Assembly: GCA_018269075.1 (NCBI GenBank)
Contig: JAFDVJ010000005.1
Coordinates: 131,508 to 166,473, forward strand
Direction of reading: 5' to 3'
Length of the DNA stretch: 34,966 nucleotides
Origin: Acidobacteriota bacterium
Lineage (GTDB): Bacteria > Acidobacteriota > Blastocatellia > Pyrinomonadales > Pyrinomonadaceae
Numbering within the stretch: position 1 is the first letter of the stretch; each line of letters begins with the position of its first letter. Shown here piece after piece: positions 17,901 through 27,900 of this stretch. The notes beneath the pieces are model-generated. The model was given only the letters and a program-made list of their open reading frames with translations, made no database searches and was not told where the DNA came from. Made by a program: the position numbers and the translations under genes.

Positions 17901-18540
17901 TCGAGTTGGTGATCGTGTTGCCCGTCGCGCCGCCGATGAAGCGGATCGTCGCCGTGCCGGTCGTCGCCGAGGCGGTCGTGTTCGAGATCGTTAAGCTATT
18001 GCCGCCGGTGTTGAGACCGTCGACGGTAACGTTGTCCGCGCCGTTGAAGTCGATCATCGGGCTGCCGGCCGTCGTCGCGCCGGAAATCGTCCGCGCCGCG
18101 CCGCCCGCCGGTTTCATCGTGATCGACGTGTAGCTCGCCGCGCCCGCGCCGCTCGCGTTGAGCGTTGCGGTCGCCGTGCCTTCGTTCGTGTCGCCGCAGA
18201 CGTCGATCGTGATCGTGCCGGTGTGCGTGCCGGCGTTGATCGCCGTGAAGGCCGCTCCGAGCGTCGCGTAGGCCGTCGGCGTCGGGCCCTCGACCTCGAT
18301 CGGTCCCGCCGTGTCGCAGGTGCCGGGCGTCAATATCAGGGATGAATTATTGAAACCGGCCGCCCGCGGCTCAGCTGCGGCCGCGTCCGGGGCCGCGCCC
18401 CAGAGCCGGCCGAATGTTTCGGCGTAAACCGAAATCCCGCTCCATTTCGAAGCGAAGCCCACGATCGCGATCGTGAAAATAATCAAAACGATACCGAAAA
18501 CACGCGACGACTTGCTGACCGTCGGCCGGACAAAACTCAT
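11938..18540 (-). CDS. giant exported beta-helix / Calx-beta protein (2200 aa)
   Basis: A 2200-residue surface or secreted protein. An N-terminal membrane/signal segment (about 13-32) is followed by two long parallel beta-helix blocks (about 85-815 and 980-1500) made of NNTV/NITG-type repeats. The second opens with a YTSLTNTGGVFEAINNNEVTGN header. Ig-like modules sit at about 853-950 and 1779-1880. Two Calx-beta domains (about 1539-1660 and 1661-1777) end in the usual NNDD/LNDD. A TLTLGC beta-solenoid segment follows, then a carboxypeptidase-regulatory-like domain (about 2112-2200, starting AGRVTTGAGEG). Calx-beta domains commonly bind calcium and mediate adhesion; no enzymatic domain is visible. 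The start at 18540 has AGGAG 6 nt upstream. It is the smaller of two tandem paralogs and almost identical to the other at its C-terminus. No LPXTG, PEP-CTERM or recognisable type IX signal was seen. Confidence 0.9.
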   Translation of the reverse strand: MSFVRPTVSKSSRVFGIVLIIFTIAIVGFASKWSGISVYAETFGRLWGAAPDAAAAEPRAAGFNNSSLILTPGTCDTAGPIEVEGPTPTAYATLGAAFTAINAGTHTGTITIDVCGDTNEGTATATLNASGAGAASYTSITMKPAGGAARTISGATTAGSPMIDFNGADNVTVDGLNTGGNSLTISNTTASATTGTATIRFIGGATGNTITNSTLLGSVASSVATNGATVFFSTDAVTANGNDNNTISNNNIGPAGANLPTKAILGNGSTTTTAIGNSGNVIDNNNIFDYFGAAVTSAGIATNGGCNAWTITNNRFYQTATRTWTTGSLHNAINIGNTTATSGAQGFTITGNIVGYASNTQTGTYTLTGAGTGAKFVGILFSGIVAGTTTNVNNNTVAAVSMTGVTGSGTTTASPFTAILLQEGNIVSNGNTVGSQSATGSLTFSTTTTSSTDVYGIHNFTSNAWTANNNTVGGISVTNLGASGTFLLIGMRAFTGSTATWNAASNTVGGSVSNSIQLSATGTSSQVEGMFTSNAPAVLTSNTVRNLTTNIGTGTTASASVIGINITATSPNHTLSQNTIFNLSNTNATAASVVTGLQFTGATANTVERNLIYGITAATNSLTAEVNGIRVAGGTTQYRNNMIALGAGIDNALGGTAANGSTTGVNGINEALGTDQFFHNSVYIGGSPTAGTGASYAFNGTQTTNTRSFRDNIFFNARNNSGASGKNYAIKINGTAANPTGLTINNNLYFANGTGAVFGFFNSLDVANLAAWKTAVGQDAASFESNPQYLAPAAATPDLHLNAAVATVAEGNGVDVGVTLDFDGQTRSALTPVDIGADAGNYIGLDVSAPVITYTPLGNTSSTANRIQTVTLTDTTGVATGGSAPRIYFNKNAGTYSSTACALASGTVNSGTWNCTIDYSLLGGVAVADVIRYYVVAQDTLGNLAANPNAGFAGTNVNTVTTAPTTPNQYSITGTISGSLNVGTGETYTSLTNTGGVFEAINNNEVTGNITINVTSDLTAESGTVALNSYAAGFSILIKPSGGVRTITSTAAATVMIRLSGANNVTIDGSLSGGTDRSLNLVSTGTTSPSVVLFGSVGTTPITNGTLKNCVVVNGLNTSSAVVISDAATVGSAGFFNGITIQNNDIQKAFVGAFATGGTTPANGANLVYTQNTLNTSGANAIRNVGLYMQGVNGATVTNNTVGSFNTTNDENDVGIWLATGTINATVSGNTVSTIGYTGTGAFAPIGINVTSSVAATNNLVARNTVSAISTSGGTQVRGIVVAGATSDLVIERNSVTGVNNTNTGTFGAYGIDISGGNNIAVRNNFVSNITGDMTGGSAFSTTFGIFGIRVGAGTGHVIAGNSVNLYGARAGTATTSLLTAALGVVATTSTGMDIRNNILANNITGGTTSVANVAVFLPSAGTSAMNLTWNNNSYYYGTDAARAGAGQVGTTAGTNFFTTLPALAAYTGTLSPAATNDNASIASTGAVPFATASDLHITAAAPEFNTGATVPSVTNDFDGETRPQGAAYDIGADEVSQPGTVQFSAATYSVTEGTPTVTLTVTRTGGSGGAATVNYTLGGGTATGTAACGTPGEDYVNAGGSVSFADGDAASKTFTVPICNDAVYEAAQTFDATLSIGSGSVTLGTPNPATVTINNDDAAPTVAIGDVAQAEGNAGTTNFGFGITVTGASEVTAGFLIASADGTASAPSDYTALVTTAVSAPADVNRTVTTYGGLAISVNGDTTPEPNETFLINVTTCTDCTIADNQAVGTILNDDLDTAPPTVTYAPLSNIAATSNRTFNVTATDNVGVTAVTVVWANNSGVSGSVTNPCTFVSGTTWSCTIAAGFGVPPQTSPGTVSYYVSADDAAGNSSANPAGGTIAGGTRNLFTVGSGGTIDVSVINTFDNLVVGDGFTLNGNATVNGTLTLAGGQLNTGANTLTLGCSAVVTGAGGANYVVGTVEKQFCAAGSFSFPVGTTPDNAFAGKARPTGPGFLPPPEFTPVDVNVTAGGFPVALTATVVDGTLVGANPTESVSRYWDITKVGAGVLTADLTFHYLDQDIVGTETGFNVLRRSGSTTADYPGSTVNAGANTATAPNVSAFSLWGVGRAVPTAANAEIAGRVTTGAGEGIRNATVMVTGGSLTEPRFVRTGSFGNYRITDLPVGENYVVTVISKRYVFANPSRVISLVDNVADADFTADSQ

Positions 18541-18769
18541 ATAAATCTCCTGTTTTTCTTTTCTAAATAATTTGTTCGAAATTTATGCCCTAAAGAATCA
18601 CAGAACAACCGCAATAAGGCAAGATTTATATCGGCTGCCGGGCGAAATCAAATACTAAACCAAACCACGAATAAACGAATATCCGAAACCGAAAAGCCGC
18701 GGACGGTTTTTCATATCAGCTCAAATTAAGCGAGGGTTTCGGCTATTCTCTTTATTTTCGAGTAATAAG
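18541..18769 (-). other. long 5' leader of the 2200-aa gene
   Basis: About 220 nt of AT-rich sequence separate the predicted promoter from the start codon. I found no known riboswitch core in it. A GCCC...GGGC pairing between about 18642 and 18586 is possible. The leader does not align obviously with that of the paralog. Confidence 0.45.
18547..18551 (-). promoter_or_regulatory. ribosome binding site of the 2200-aa gene
   Basis: AGGAG on the minus strand, 6 nt before the ATG at 18540; it fixes the start. Confidence 0.85.
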
Positions 18770-18798
18770 AAAATAGGAGGTTTTTGTCCGCTTGTCAA
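18770..18798 (-). promoter_or_regulatory. sigma-70-type promoter of the 2200-aa gene
   Basis: The minus strand carries TTGACA (18793-18798), a 17-nt spacer and TATTTT (18770-18775). The -35 is perfect and the spacing is optimal. The larger paralog has the same hexamers at the same spacing. Confidence 0.7.
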
Positions 18799-18906
18799 GA
18801 ATTGAAGTAAAATTTCGAGAATCACAGGCAGCCGTCTGCGGATAGAGACGATAATCGCCCCACTTTAATGGAGGCAAATAAACCCGCTCAGACAGCTTCG
18901 AACAAA

Positions 18907-18937
18907 AGAAGAAGGGGGTCGATTTACGCCCCCTTCT
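18907..18937 (-). terminator. rho-independent terminator of the 3592-aa gene
   Basis: GAAGGGGG (18911-18918) pairs with CCCCCTTC (18929-18936) around a 10-nt loop; on the minus strand the stem is followed by TTCTTTTGTT. It lies about 40 nt past the stop codon. Confidence 0.8.
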
Positions 18938-18971
18938 CCTTCGCGTTTTTATAAGCCGGCGGCCGCCGTGC

Positions 18972-21900
18972 TTATTGTCCGTCGGCCGTAAAATCGGCGT
19001 CGGCGACGTTGTCCGCGAGACTGATCACCCGGCTCGGGTTCGCGAACACGAACCGTTTCGAGATCACCGTCACCACGTAATTTTCGCCGACCGGCAGATC
19101 CGTGATCCGGTAATTGCCGAACGATCCCGTCCGCACAAACCGCGGTTCCGAAAGACTTCCGCCCGTCACCATCACCGTCGCGTTGCGGATGCCTTCGCCG
19201 GCGGCGGTCGTCACCCGGCCCGCGATCTCGGCATTCGCCGCCGTCGGGACGAGCAGACCCGCGCCCCACTGCGAAAACGCCGAGACGTTCGGGGCGGTCG
19301 CCGTGTTCGCGCCCGCGTTGACCGTGCCGCCCGGATAAGTCGCCGTCGTCGAGCCCGACCGCCGCAGCACGTTGAACCCGGCTTCCGTGCCGGCGACGTC
19401 CTGATCGAGATAATGGAACGTCAAATCGGCCGTCAGCACGCCCGCGCCGATCTTCGTGATGTCCCAGTACCGCGACACCGACTGCGCCGGGTTCGCCCCT
19501 CCGAGCGGACCGTCGACGACCGTCGCCGTCAGCGCGACCGGGAATCCGCCCGCCGTCACGTTGACGTCGACCGGCGTGAACTCCGGCGGCGGCAGGAAGC
19601 CCGGCTCGGTCGGCTGCGCCTTGCCGGCAAACGCATTGTCCGGCGTCGTGCCGACCGGGAACGAGAACGACCCCGCCGCGCAGAACTGTTTCTCAACCGT
19701 TCCGACGACGTAGTTCGCGCCGCCCGCGCCCGTCACGACCGCATTGCAGCCGAGCGTCAGCGTGTTCGCGCCCGTGTTGAGCTGTCCGCCTGCTAATGTA
19801 AGCGTGCCGTTGACCGTCGCGTTGCCGTTCAGCGTAAAGCCGTCGCCGACGACCAGATTGTCGAACGTGTTCGTGTTCGTCACGTCAATCGTTCCGCCCG
19901 AGCCGACCGTGTACATATTCCGCGTGCCGTTCGCATTGTTCGCGCCCGCGGGATTGGCGGTCGAATTGCCCGAGCTGTCGAACGCGCGCACATAGTAGGT
20001 CACCGTGCCCGGGTCGGTCGGAGATCCGGCGATACCAATGAGCAGACAGTTCCAGGTGCCGTTCTGCGCAGTTCCGCTCTGGAGCGAACAGCCGTTGGTC
20101 AAGCCGCTTGCCGACCCGTTGTAGAACCAGGTGACCGTAACGCTCTGAACAGCTACATTGTCAGCCACGGTGGCAGAAATCGTCCGGGTTTGGATCGACG
20201 CGACGTTTGAAAGCGGTGTGTAGGTCACGGTCGGAGGCGTCGTGTCTAAGTCGTCGTTGACGATCGTCGCCTGGCCCTGATTGTCGCTGATCGTGCACTG
20301 GCCGCAGTTCGACAGATTGCCGAAGAACGTCTCGTCGGGCTCGATCGTCGTGTCGCCGACGACGGCGATGTTGACGCCCTGTGCCGTGTCGTTCGGCGCG
20401 AACGTCAGCGAGACGGTGCCGCCGTTGTAATCGGCCGGCGAGGTCGCGGTGCCGTCGGCGGTCGCGAAATCGACCGTCGCCGGAAGCTCCGTCGCGCCGG
20501 TCTTGGTGACGACGAACTGGAAGACGGTCGTGCCGGAATTGCCCTCGGCCTGCGAGATGTCGTTGATCGAGATGGTCGGCGCGGCGTCGTCGTTGTTGAT
20601 CGTGACGGTCGCCTGATTCGGCGTGCCGAGCACGGCGCCGGCGACGTTCGAAAGCGTTGCGGTGAACGTCTGGTTAAGCTCGTAGACCGAGTCGTCGCAG
20701 ATGGTCACGTTAAAAGTCTTCGTCGTGTCGCCCGGGTTGAAGGTCAGCGTGCCGCTCGCCGAATTGTAATCGACGCCCGGCGCGCAGGTGCCGCTCGTCG
20801 CCGTGCCGTCCGAGGTCGCGTAATCGACGGTCGCCGGAGCGCCGGTCGCACCGGTCCGGGTGACGGTCAGCGTGACGACCCCGCCGGCGACGTTTTCGGC
20901 CGCCGAGTAGGTCGCGCTGCTGAACTGCAGCGAGGGCTGCGCGTCGTTGTCGACGATCGTCAGCACGGCCGAGTTCGGCGTGCCGAGCGTCGCGGGAGTC
21001 GACGGGTTCGAGAGCGTCAGATCGACCGTCTCGTCGCCCTCGAAGAGCGCGTCCGTGCAGACCGTCACGGTGAAGGTTTTCGCCGTGTCGCCCGCCGCGA
21101 AGCTCAGGGTTCCGCTGGTCGTGATGTAATCGACGCCCGGAGCGCAGCTCGCGCCGCCGGTCGCCGTGCCGTCCGAGGTCGCGTAATCGACCGTCACGGC
21201 GTTGTCGAGCGCGCCCGTGCGGTTGACCGTGATGGTCGCGACCGCCGGCGCGAAGTCCTTCGTCGTTTCGCCGAGGCGAGCGAAATCGTCCGTGTTCGAG
21301 TAGGTCGCCGACGAGAACGCGAAGGTCGGAGCCGTTTCGTTGTCGACGATTATCAGGACGGCCGGATTCGGCAGCCCGATGACGGCCGGCGTGGATGGAT
21401 TCGAAAGCGTCAGGTTGACGATTTCGTTGCCTTCAAAGAGCGCGTCGGTACAGACCGTGACGTCGAACGTCTTGGTCGTCTCGCCGGCCGCGAAGCTCAA
21501 AGTTCCGTTCGTCGAAACATAGTCGATGCCCGACCCCGCCGCGCACGACGCGCCGCCGGTCGCCGTGAGGTCCGAAGTCGCGTAATCGACCGTCACGGCG
21601 TTTTCGGTCGCGCCGGTCCGCTGAACGGTGATCGTCGCCGTCTGCGGAGCGAACTGGTCGCCTTTGAGCCGGGTGCGGGCGAAATCGTCCGTGTTGGTAT
21701 AACTGCCCGATGTAAAATTCAGACTCGGAGCCGGATCGTTGTCGGCCAGATTGATGACGGCCGACGCGGGAGCGCCGGAAACCGCGCCGACAAAATTGCC
21801 GAGTCCGAGATTGATGGTTTCGGTCGGTTCAAACAGGCTGTCGTCGCAAACGAAAACGTTGAACGACTTGGCGGTTTCGCCCGAATTGAAGGTCAGCGTG

Positions 21901-24900
21901 CCGGTGGTGTGGATGAAATCGATCCCGCTTCCGCAGGCCGCGCCGCCGGTCGCCGTGCCGTTCGAGGTCGCGTAATCGACCGCGACGACGTTGTCGAGCG
22001 CACCCGTCCGGGTGACGGTAATTCCCACCGAAACCAGTCCTTCGCTGCCCGGAATGATCGCCGACGAGTATTGCAGCGCCGGCTGCACGTCGTTGTCCGT
22101 GATCGAAACGACGGCCGGATTCGGCGTGCCGAGCGTGGCCGCGCCCGACCCGATCGAAAGCGTCGCGTTGAGAGTTTCGGCGGCTTCGAACAAATCGTCG
22201 TCGCACACCGTCACGGTGAAGGTCTTGTCGGCCGTGTCGCCGTCGGCGAAAGAAACCGACCCACCCGTGTTGACGTAGTCGACGCCCGTTCCGCAGGACG
22301 CCGCACCGGTCGCGGTGCCGCCGCCGAGGGCGTAATTGGCCGTCACCGCGCCGAACGAGCCGCCGGTGCGCGTGACGGTCAGCGTGACGGTCGGCGTGCC
22401 TTCGGTGACCGAGTAGGTCGCCGCCGAAAACTGGATCGTTCCGGACGATGGCGGCGTAATCTCGTCCGCGCCGATTTCGTAGGCCGCGCCCTGCGGACGC
22501 GTTTCGCCGTCGAAATCGTTCGTCACCGAAGCGATCGTCGCGCCCGTGTCGATCTCCGGAGCGCCGGCCGCGATATGCAGATCGGTCGCCGAGGCGAACG
22601 GCACCGCGCCGGTCGAAGCGAGCGACGCGTTGTCGTTCGTGCCCGCCGCCGAGAGCGTCGAAGAGTAAGCCTTCAGCGCCGCGAGCGTCGTGTAGAAGTT
22701 CGTGCCCGCGGTCGTGCCGGCCTGGCCCGCGCCGGCGCGCGCCGTGTCGGTCCCGTAGTAATAAGAGTTGTTGTTGAGCGTCAGGTTCATCGCCGACGTT
22801 CCGCCCGAGGGCAGATAGAGCGCGACGTTCGCGACCGAGGTCGTGCCGCCGGTGATGTTGTTCGCGAGAATGTTGTTGCGAACGTCCATCCCGGTCGAGC
22901 TCGTCGAAAGGACGCCGAGCGCCGCCGTCAGCAGGCTCGTCGTCGCCGTCCCGGCGCGCAGCCCGGTGAGGTTCACCGAGTTGTTCGCGATGACGTGGCC
23001 GGTGCCCGCCGCGACGCGGATGCCGAAGATGCCGAACGTCGTCGTGAACGCGCCGCCGCCGGTCATATTGCCGGTCACGCCGCTGACGAAGTTGTTGCGG
23101 ACGACGATGTTGTTGCCGACGGTCGCGCCCGAGCCGATGTTGATGCCGTAGGCGCCGTAGGTCGAGGTGCTCGCGTTGACGACGCCCGCGATGTTGTTGC
23201 GCTGGATGATCGTTCCGCCGCCCTCGACGACGATGCCGGAAATCGAGGTCGTGCCGGTGCCGGAGAGCGAGGTGATCGTGTTCTGCGTGATGTTGTTGCC
23301 CGAACCGGCGGCGAGGCCGCTGGTCTCACGGATGCCGATCGGGTTGAAGGCGCCCGTGCCGGTGTAGCCGAGCGTCGTCACCGTGTTGCCCGAAACGGTC
23401 GAGTTGACGGTGCCCGTCGCGAGCCAGACGCCGGAGTCGATCTCGTCGTTCGTCGCGTCGAAATTCCCGATCGTGTTGCCGCTGACGGTCGCGCCGTCCG
23501 CGCCCTGCACGTAAACGCCGGTGCCGCGGAGCGCGTTCGCGCCGGTGTTGTCGAGCTTGTTCTGCGTGATCAGGAGGTTCGCGCCGTTGCCGGTGGCGAC
23601 GGCCGCGTTCGTGAAGATGCCGATAAAGGCCTTGCGGATGTCGTTGTTCTGGATCGTGACGTTGTTGAAGTAGCCCGCCGCGCCGCCCGTGTCGAGCACG
23701 ATGACCGCCGACGAGGTGTTGACGCCGTTGACGATGACGCAGTTTTTCAGGACGTCGCCGGTGATCGGCGTCGTGCCGACCGAGCCGAAGCGGACGACCT
23801 GAGGGGTGATCGCGCCCGTGTTGGTGATCGTCAGGCTGCGGTCGGTGCCGCCGGAGAGCGAGCCGTCGATGACGACGTTGCTCGCGCCGTTGAAGCGGAG
23901 CAGCGCCGTCGAAGCCGCCGCGCCGGTGATCGCGCGCGCCGCACCCGATGGCTTGATCGTGATCGTGAACGTGCCCGCGGTTTCCTGCGTCGGCGCGTTG
24001 AGCGCGACCGCACCCGTTTCGGCCGTCAGGTCGGCTGTGATGTTGATCGTCACGCTGCCCTGGAGGACGCCGTTGTTGATCGCTTCGAAGATGCCGCCCG
24101 GGTTCGTCAGGCTGGCGAAGTTCCCGCCGCCGCCGACGCCGTCGACCGTGTAGCTGCCGCTGTAAGAGATCGCGATGTTGTACGAGCTCGGGCTCGTCGG
24201 CGGCGTGCCGGCCGCCGGCGGATTCGCCGTCAGACCGCTCGCGCCCGTCGCCGGATTGACCGAAACATTGTTCAGGCTGTCCTGCGCCGCGACATAGTAC
24301 TGGATCGTGTCGCCGGCGACGACGCCGCCGACCGCCGCGTAGGCGATCGGGCAATTGTAGGCCGAGCCGCTCGCGAACGAGCAGGCGCTCGCCGTGAACG
24401 CGCCCGAGATTCCCTTCCGGTAGTAGAGCACCGGGAGGCCGGCGCCGCTCGTCGGGACGCCCGAGGGATCGGTGACGGTGATCGCGAGCGTCCGGTCGGC
24501 CGTCGAGGTCGTGTTGGCGAGCGCTGTGTAGGCGATCGTCGGACCGGCCGTGTCGGTGCCGGTCTCGTACGCGCCCATCGTCGGCGTCGTCGCGCTGCGC
24601 GTCGTCCCGAGATAATCGGTCGTAACGCCCGCGATCGGCGTGCCCGCCGCGATGACCGGCGCGACCGACTGCGGCTGGAGGTTCGACGCCGGGTTGTTGA
24701 ACTGCGGGTCGGCGACGAGCGAGTTCACGTTCTGGCCGAAGCCCGTCTGAATGCCGGCGAGGTTCGTCCGGTCGGAACCGATGAAGCCCGGGATCGCCGA
24801 GGCCGCGTTGAACGTGTTGCTGACGTAGTAGTCGTTATAATTGATCGTCGTGAACGCCGTATTGGCGGCCGCCGAATAGATCGCGTAGTTCTTCTGCGTC

Positions 24901-27900
24901 GTGCTCGTCGCGACCTGCGTATTGCTGAAGATGTTGTCGCGGACGTCGAGCGCGGTGACGTTCGAGCCGACGTAGAGCGCCGTCGTCAGCGCCGTTGTCG
25001 AGGCGGAGCCCATACTGCCGGTCATACTGACGCTGTTGTAGTAGAGATTGACGCCGCCGGTCGTCGTCGTGATCGTCGTACTGCCGCCGAGCGTGCCAAG
25101 CGCGATGCCCATCGAAGAGGAGTTGCCGAAGCTCGACCAGTTCGAGCCGTTAACGCCGTAGACAACGTTGTTGGCGATCGTCAGATTGCTCGCCGCCGTG
25201 CCGGTGGCGACCGTAATGCCGCGGCCGCCGTAGCCGTTAGTGTTCGTCACGAGCGACTTCGTGATCGTGTTGCCGGTAACCGTCGACGAGACGAAGCCGG
25301 TCTCGAGCGAGATCGCCGCCAGCGCCGACGCGGCCGAACTCTGGACGCTGACCGTATTGCCGGAGATGGCCGCGCCGGTCGCGTTGCCGACCTCGATGCC
25401 GTAGTTCTGGAGCGCGCCGGCCGACGAGTCGACCGTGTTGCCGCTGATGACGAGCCCGTCGAGGCCGCCGGCGCTCACGGATGCCGTGCCGTTCGCGAAG
25501 ATGCCGACCGTCGCGACCGTCACGTTGTTGTTCTGGATCGTGACGGAATCGTTGTCCGCGCCGCCGGTGACCGCGCCGACGCGGATGCCGAAGCCGGAGG
25601 TCGTCGGAACGCCGGTCGAGACGTTGAGATTCTTGATTGTGTCGTTCGTCGCGCCCGCGCCGGTCCCGAGACTGCTCAGCAGGATCGTCGTCGGCGCCGT
25701 CGTGTTCGTGTTCGTGATCGTCAGGCTGCGGTCGGTGCCGGTGCCATTAAGACTGCCGTCGATCGTCACGCGGTCGGCGCCGTTGAGCCGGATCAGGCCG
25801 TCGGAGGCGAGCGAGCCCGAGATCGCGCGCGCCGCGCCGGTCGGGAAGATCTTGACCGTAAAGTTGCTGCCGGTCGGTTCCTCGGTGGTTTGATTGAGCG
25901 CAACCGCGCCGGTCTCGGCCGTCAGGTCGCCGGCGATCTGGACCGTCACGTTGCCGGTCAGCGTCGCCGCGTTGATCGCGGCGAAGAGACCGCCGGTCGT
26001 CGTCAGGCCGGTGTAGTCGCAGCCCGACGCGCAAACGGTCTTCGTGCCGGTCAATGCCGGGTTGACCGGGTAGCTGTTCGGCGCGGTCGGCGCGGTGCTC
26101 GCCGCCGGCGGGTTCGCCGTCAGGCCGCTCGCGCCCGTCGCCGGGTTGACCGCCACGTTCGGCGTCGTCGCCGCATCCTGCGCCGCGACATAGTACTGGA
26201 TCGTGTCGCCGCCCGTCACGCCGCCGACCGAGGCGTAGGTGAACGTGCAGTTGTAATTGCTGCCGCTCGCGAAGACGCACTGGCTCGCCGAGAAGGCGCC
26301 CGAAACGCCCTTGCGGAAGTAGAGCACGGGGAGGCCGGCGCCGCTCGTCGGGATGGCGGAAAGAATGTCGGTAACGCTGATCGAAAGCGTCCGGTCGGTC
26401 GTCGAGGTCGTCGCGGGAAGCGCCGTGTAGGTGATGACCGGCGGCAGGAAATCGCCGCCGCTCGTAAAGTTGCCCGCGTCGGCGCCGATGTCGACCGGCG
26501 TAAACGAGGCGCGCGTCTGCCCGTCGAAGTCGTCGGTCACGCCGACGTCGACGCCGTTGCTTTCGGCGACCGTCGGGTTCGACACGCTCAGGTGCAGGTC
26601 GGGCGTTGTCGCGTTCGTCGGATCGATGAACTGCGGATCGGACGATAAGCTCGCGCCGTCCTGCCCGGTCGCGGTCTGCCAGTTGGCGAGCGTCGCCTGC
26701 GTGAGCGAGTTGAAGCGCCCGATTGCGCCGCCCGTGCCGTTGGCGAAAAGAATATTGTTGTTCGACGTCAGACCGGTCGGGTTGGCCGTCGTGCCGCCGA
26801 CCGTGATCGCGTAATGGACGCCGGTGCCGGAAGTGTTGCTGCGCGCGTTAAAGAAGATGTTGTCGCGGAAGGCGCGCGTGTTCGTCGTCACCGAGCTGTT
26901 GAAGGCGAAGGTGTTGACCGTCCCGCTGACGACGCCGGTGCCGCCGATGTAAACGCTGTTGTGATAGAAGTTGTTGGTCGAGCTGGCCTCGTTGAGGCCG
27001 TTGATCTGGGCGCTCGTCGTGATGCCGCCGCCGAGCGCGACCATATTGTTCTGGAACGTCGCGTTGCCGATCGTCGTGATGATGCCGTTGATGACGCCGG
27101 CGGTCGAGGAGTTGCCGAGCGAGTGGACGAGGTTCCGCGCGACGACGTTCGTGCCGGTCGTCGCCATCTGGATAAAGATGCCGCTGACGACCGTCGCGGC
27201 GGTCGCGTGCGTGTTCGAAATATTGCGGACCGTGTTCGTCGAAACGGTCGAGCCCGCGACCGCGCCGATGTACTGAATGCCCTGGACCGAGGCCGTCGTG
27301 CCGGTGCCGGTCGCGTTGGCGGCGGTCGAAAGATTGCGGACCGTGTTGCCGGTGATCGTCGCGGCCGCGGCGCCGGACGAGACGATGCCGCCGACGATGC
27401 GGCTCGAGTTAGCCGCCGACGGCACGTAGGCGTTGTTGAGGTTGGCGACCGTGTTGTTCGTGATCGTAACGGCTGCGCTGCTGGTGTTGAGAATGCCGTG
27501 GACGGCCTGTGCGGTCGTCCCGGTCGCGGCATTCGAGGCGTTGATGCTGTTGGCGGTCGTCGTGCTGCCGATCGTGTTGTTGTTGACCGTCAGCGTCGTC
27601 GCGGCGGTGACGCCGATGGCGGCGAAGGAATGCGAGACCGAGGCCGTCGTGCCGACGGTCGTGAACGACCCGATGTTGTTGTTCGCGATGTTCAGCACGC
27701 TGGACGACGCGTCGCCGCAGATGCCGTAGGTGATGCCGCCGCTCGTCGAGCTCGAGGCGGTGATCGAGCCGGTCCCGGTCGTCGCGCCGATCGTGTTGCC
27801 GGTCACGGTCCCGATATTGATGGCTCCGCCGCTCGTCACGTAAACGCCGCAGAAAACTCCGGGCGGCGTCGTCGCGCCGCTCGACGACTGGACGCTCCAG

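Noticed and set aside
21909..26648. Plus-strand open frame of 1579 codons opposite the 3592-aa gene
   Set aside because: Its product is a run of Arg, Asp, Ala and Val with no domain; it mirrors the GC-rich third-codon pattern and low stop frequency of the minus-strand gene, which has a clear domain order, promoter and ribosome site.
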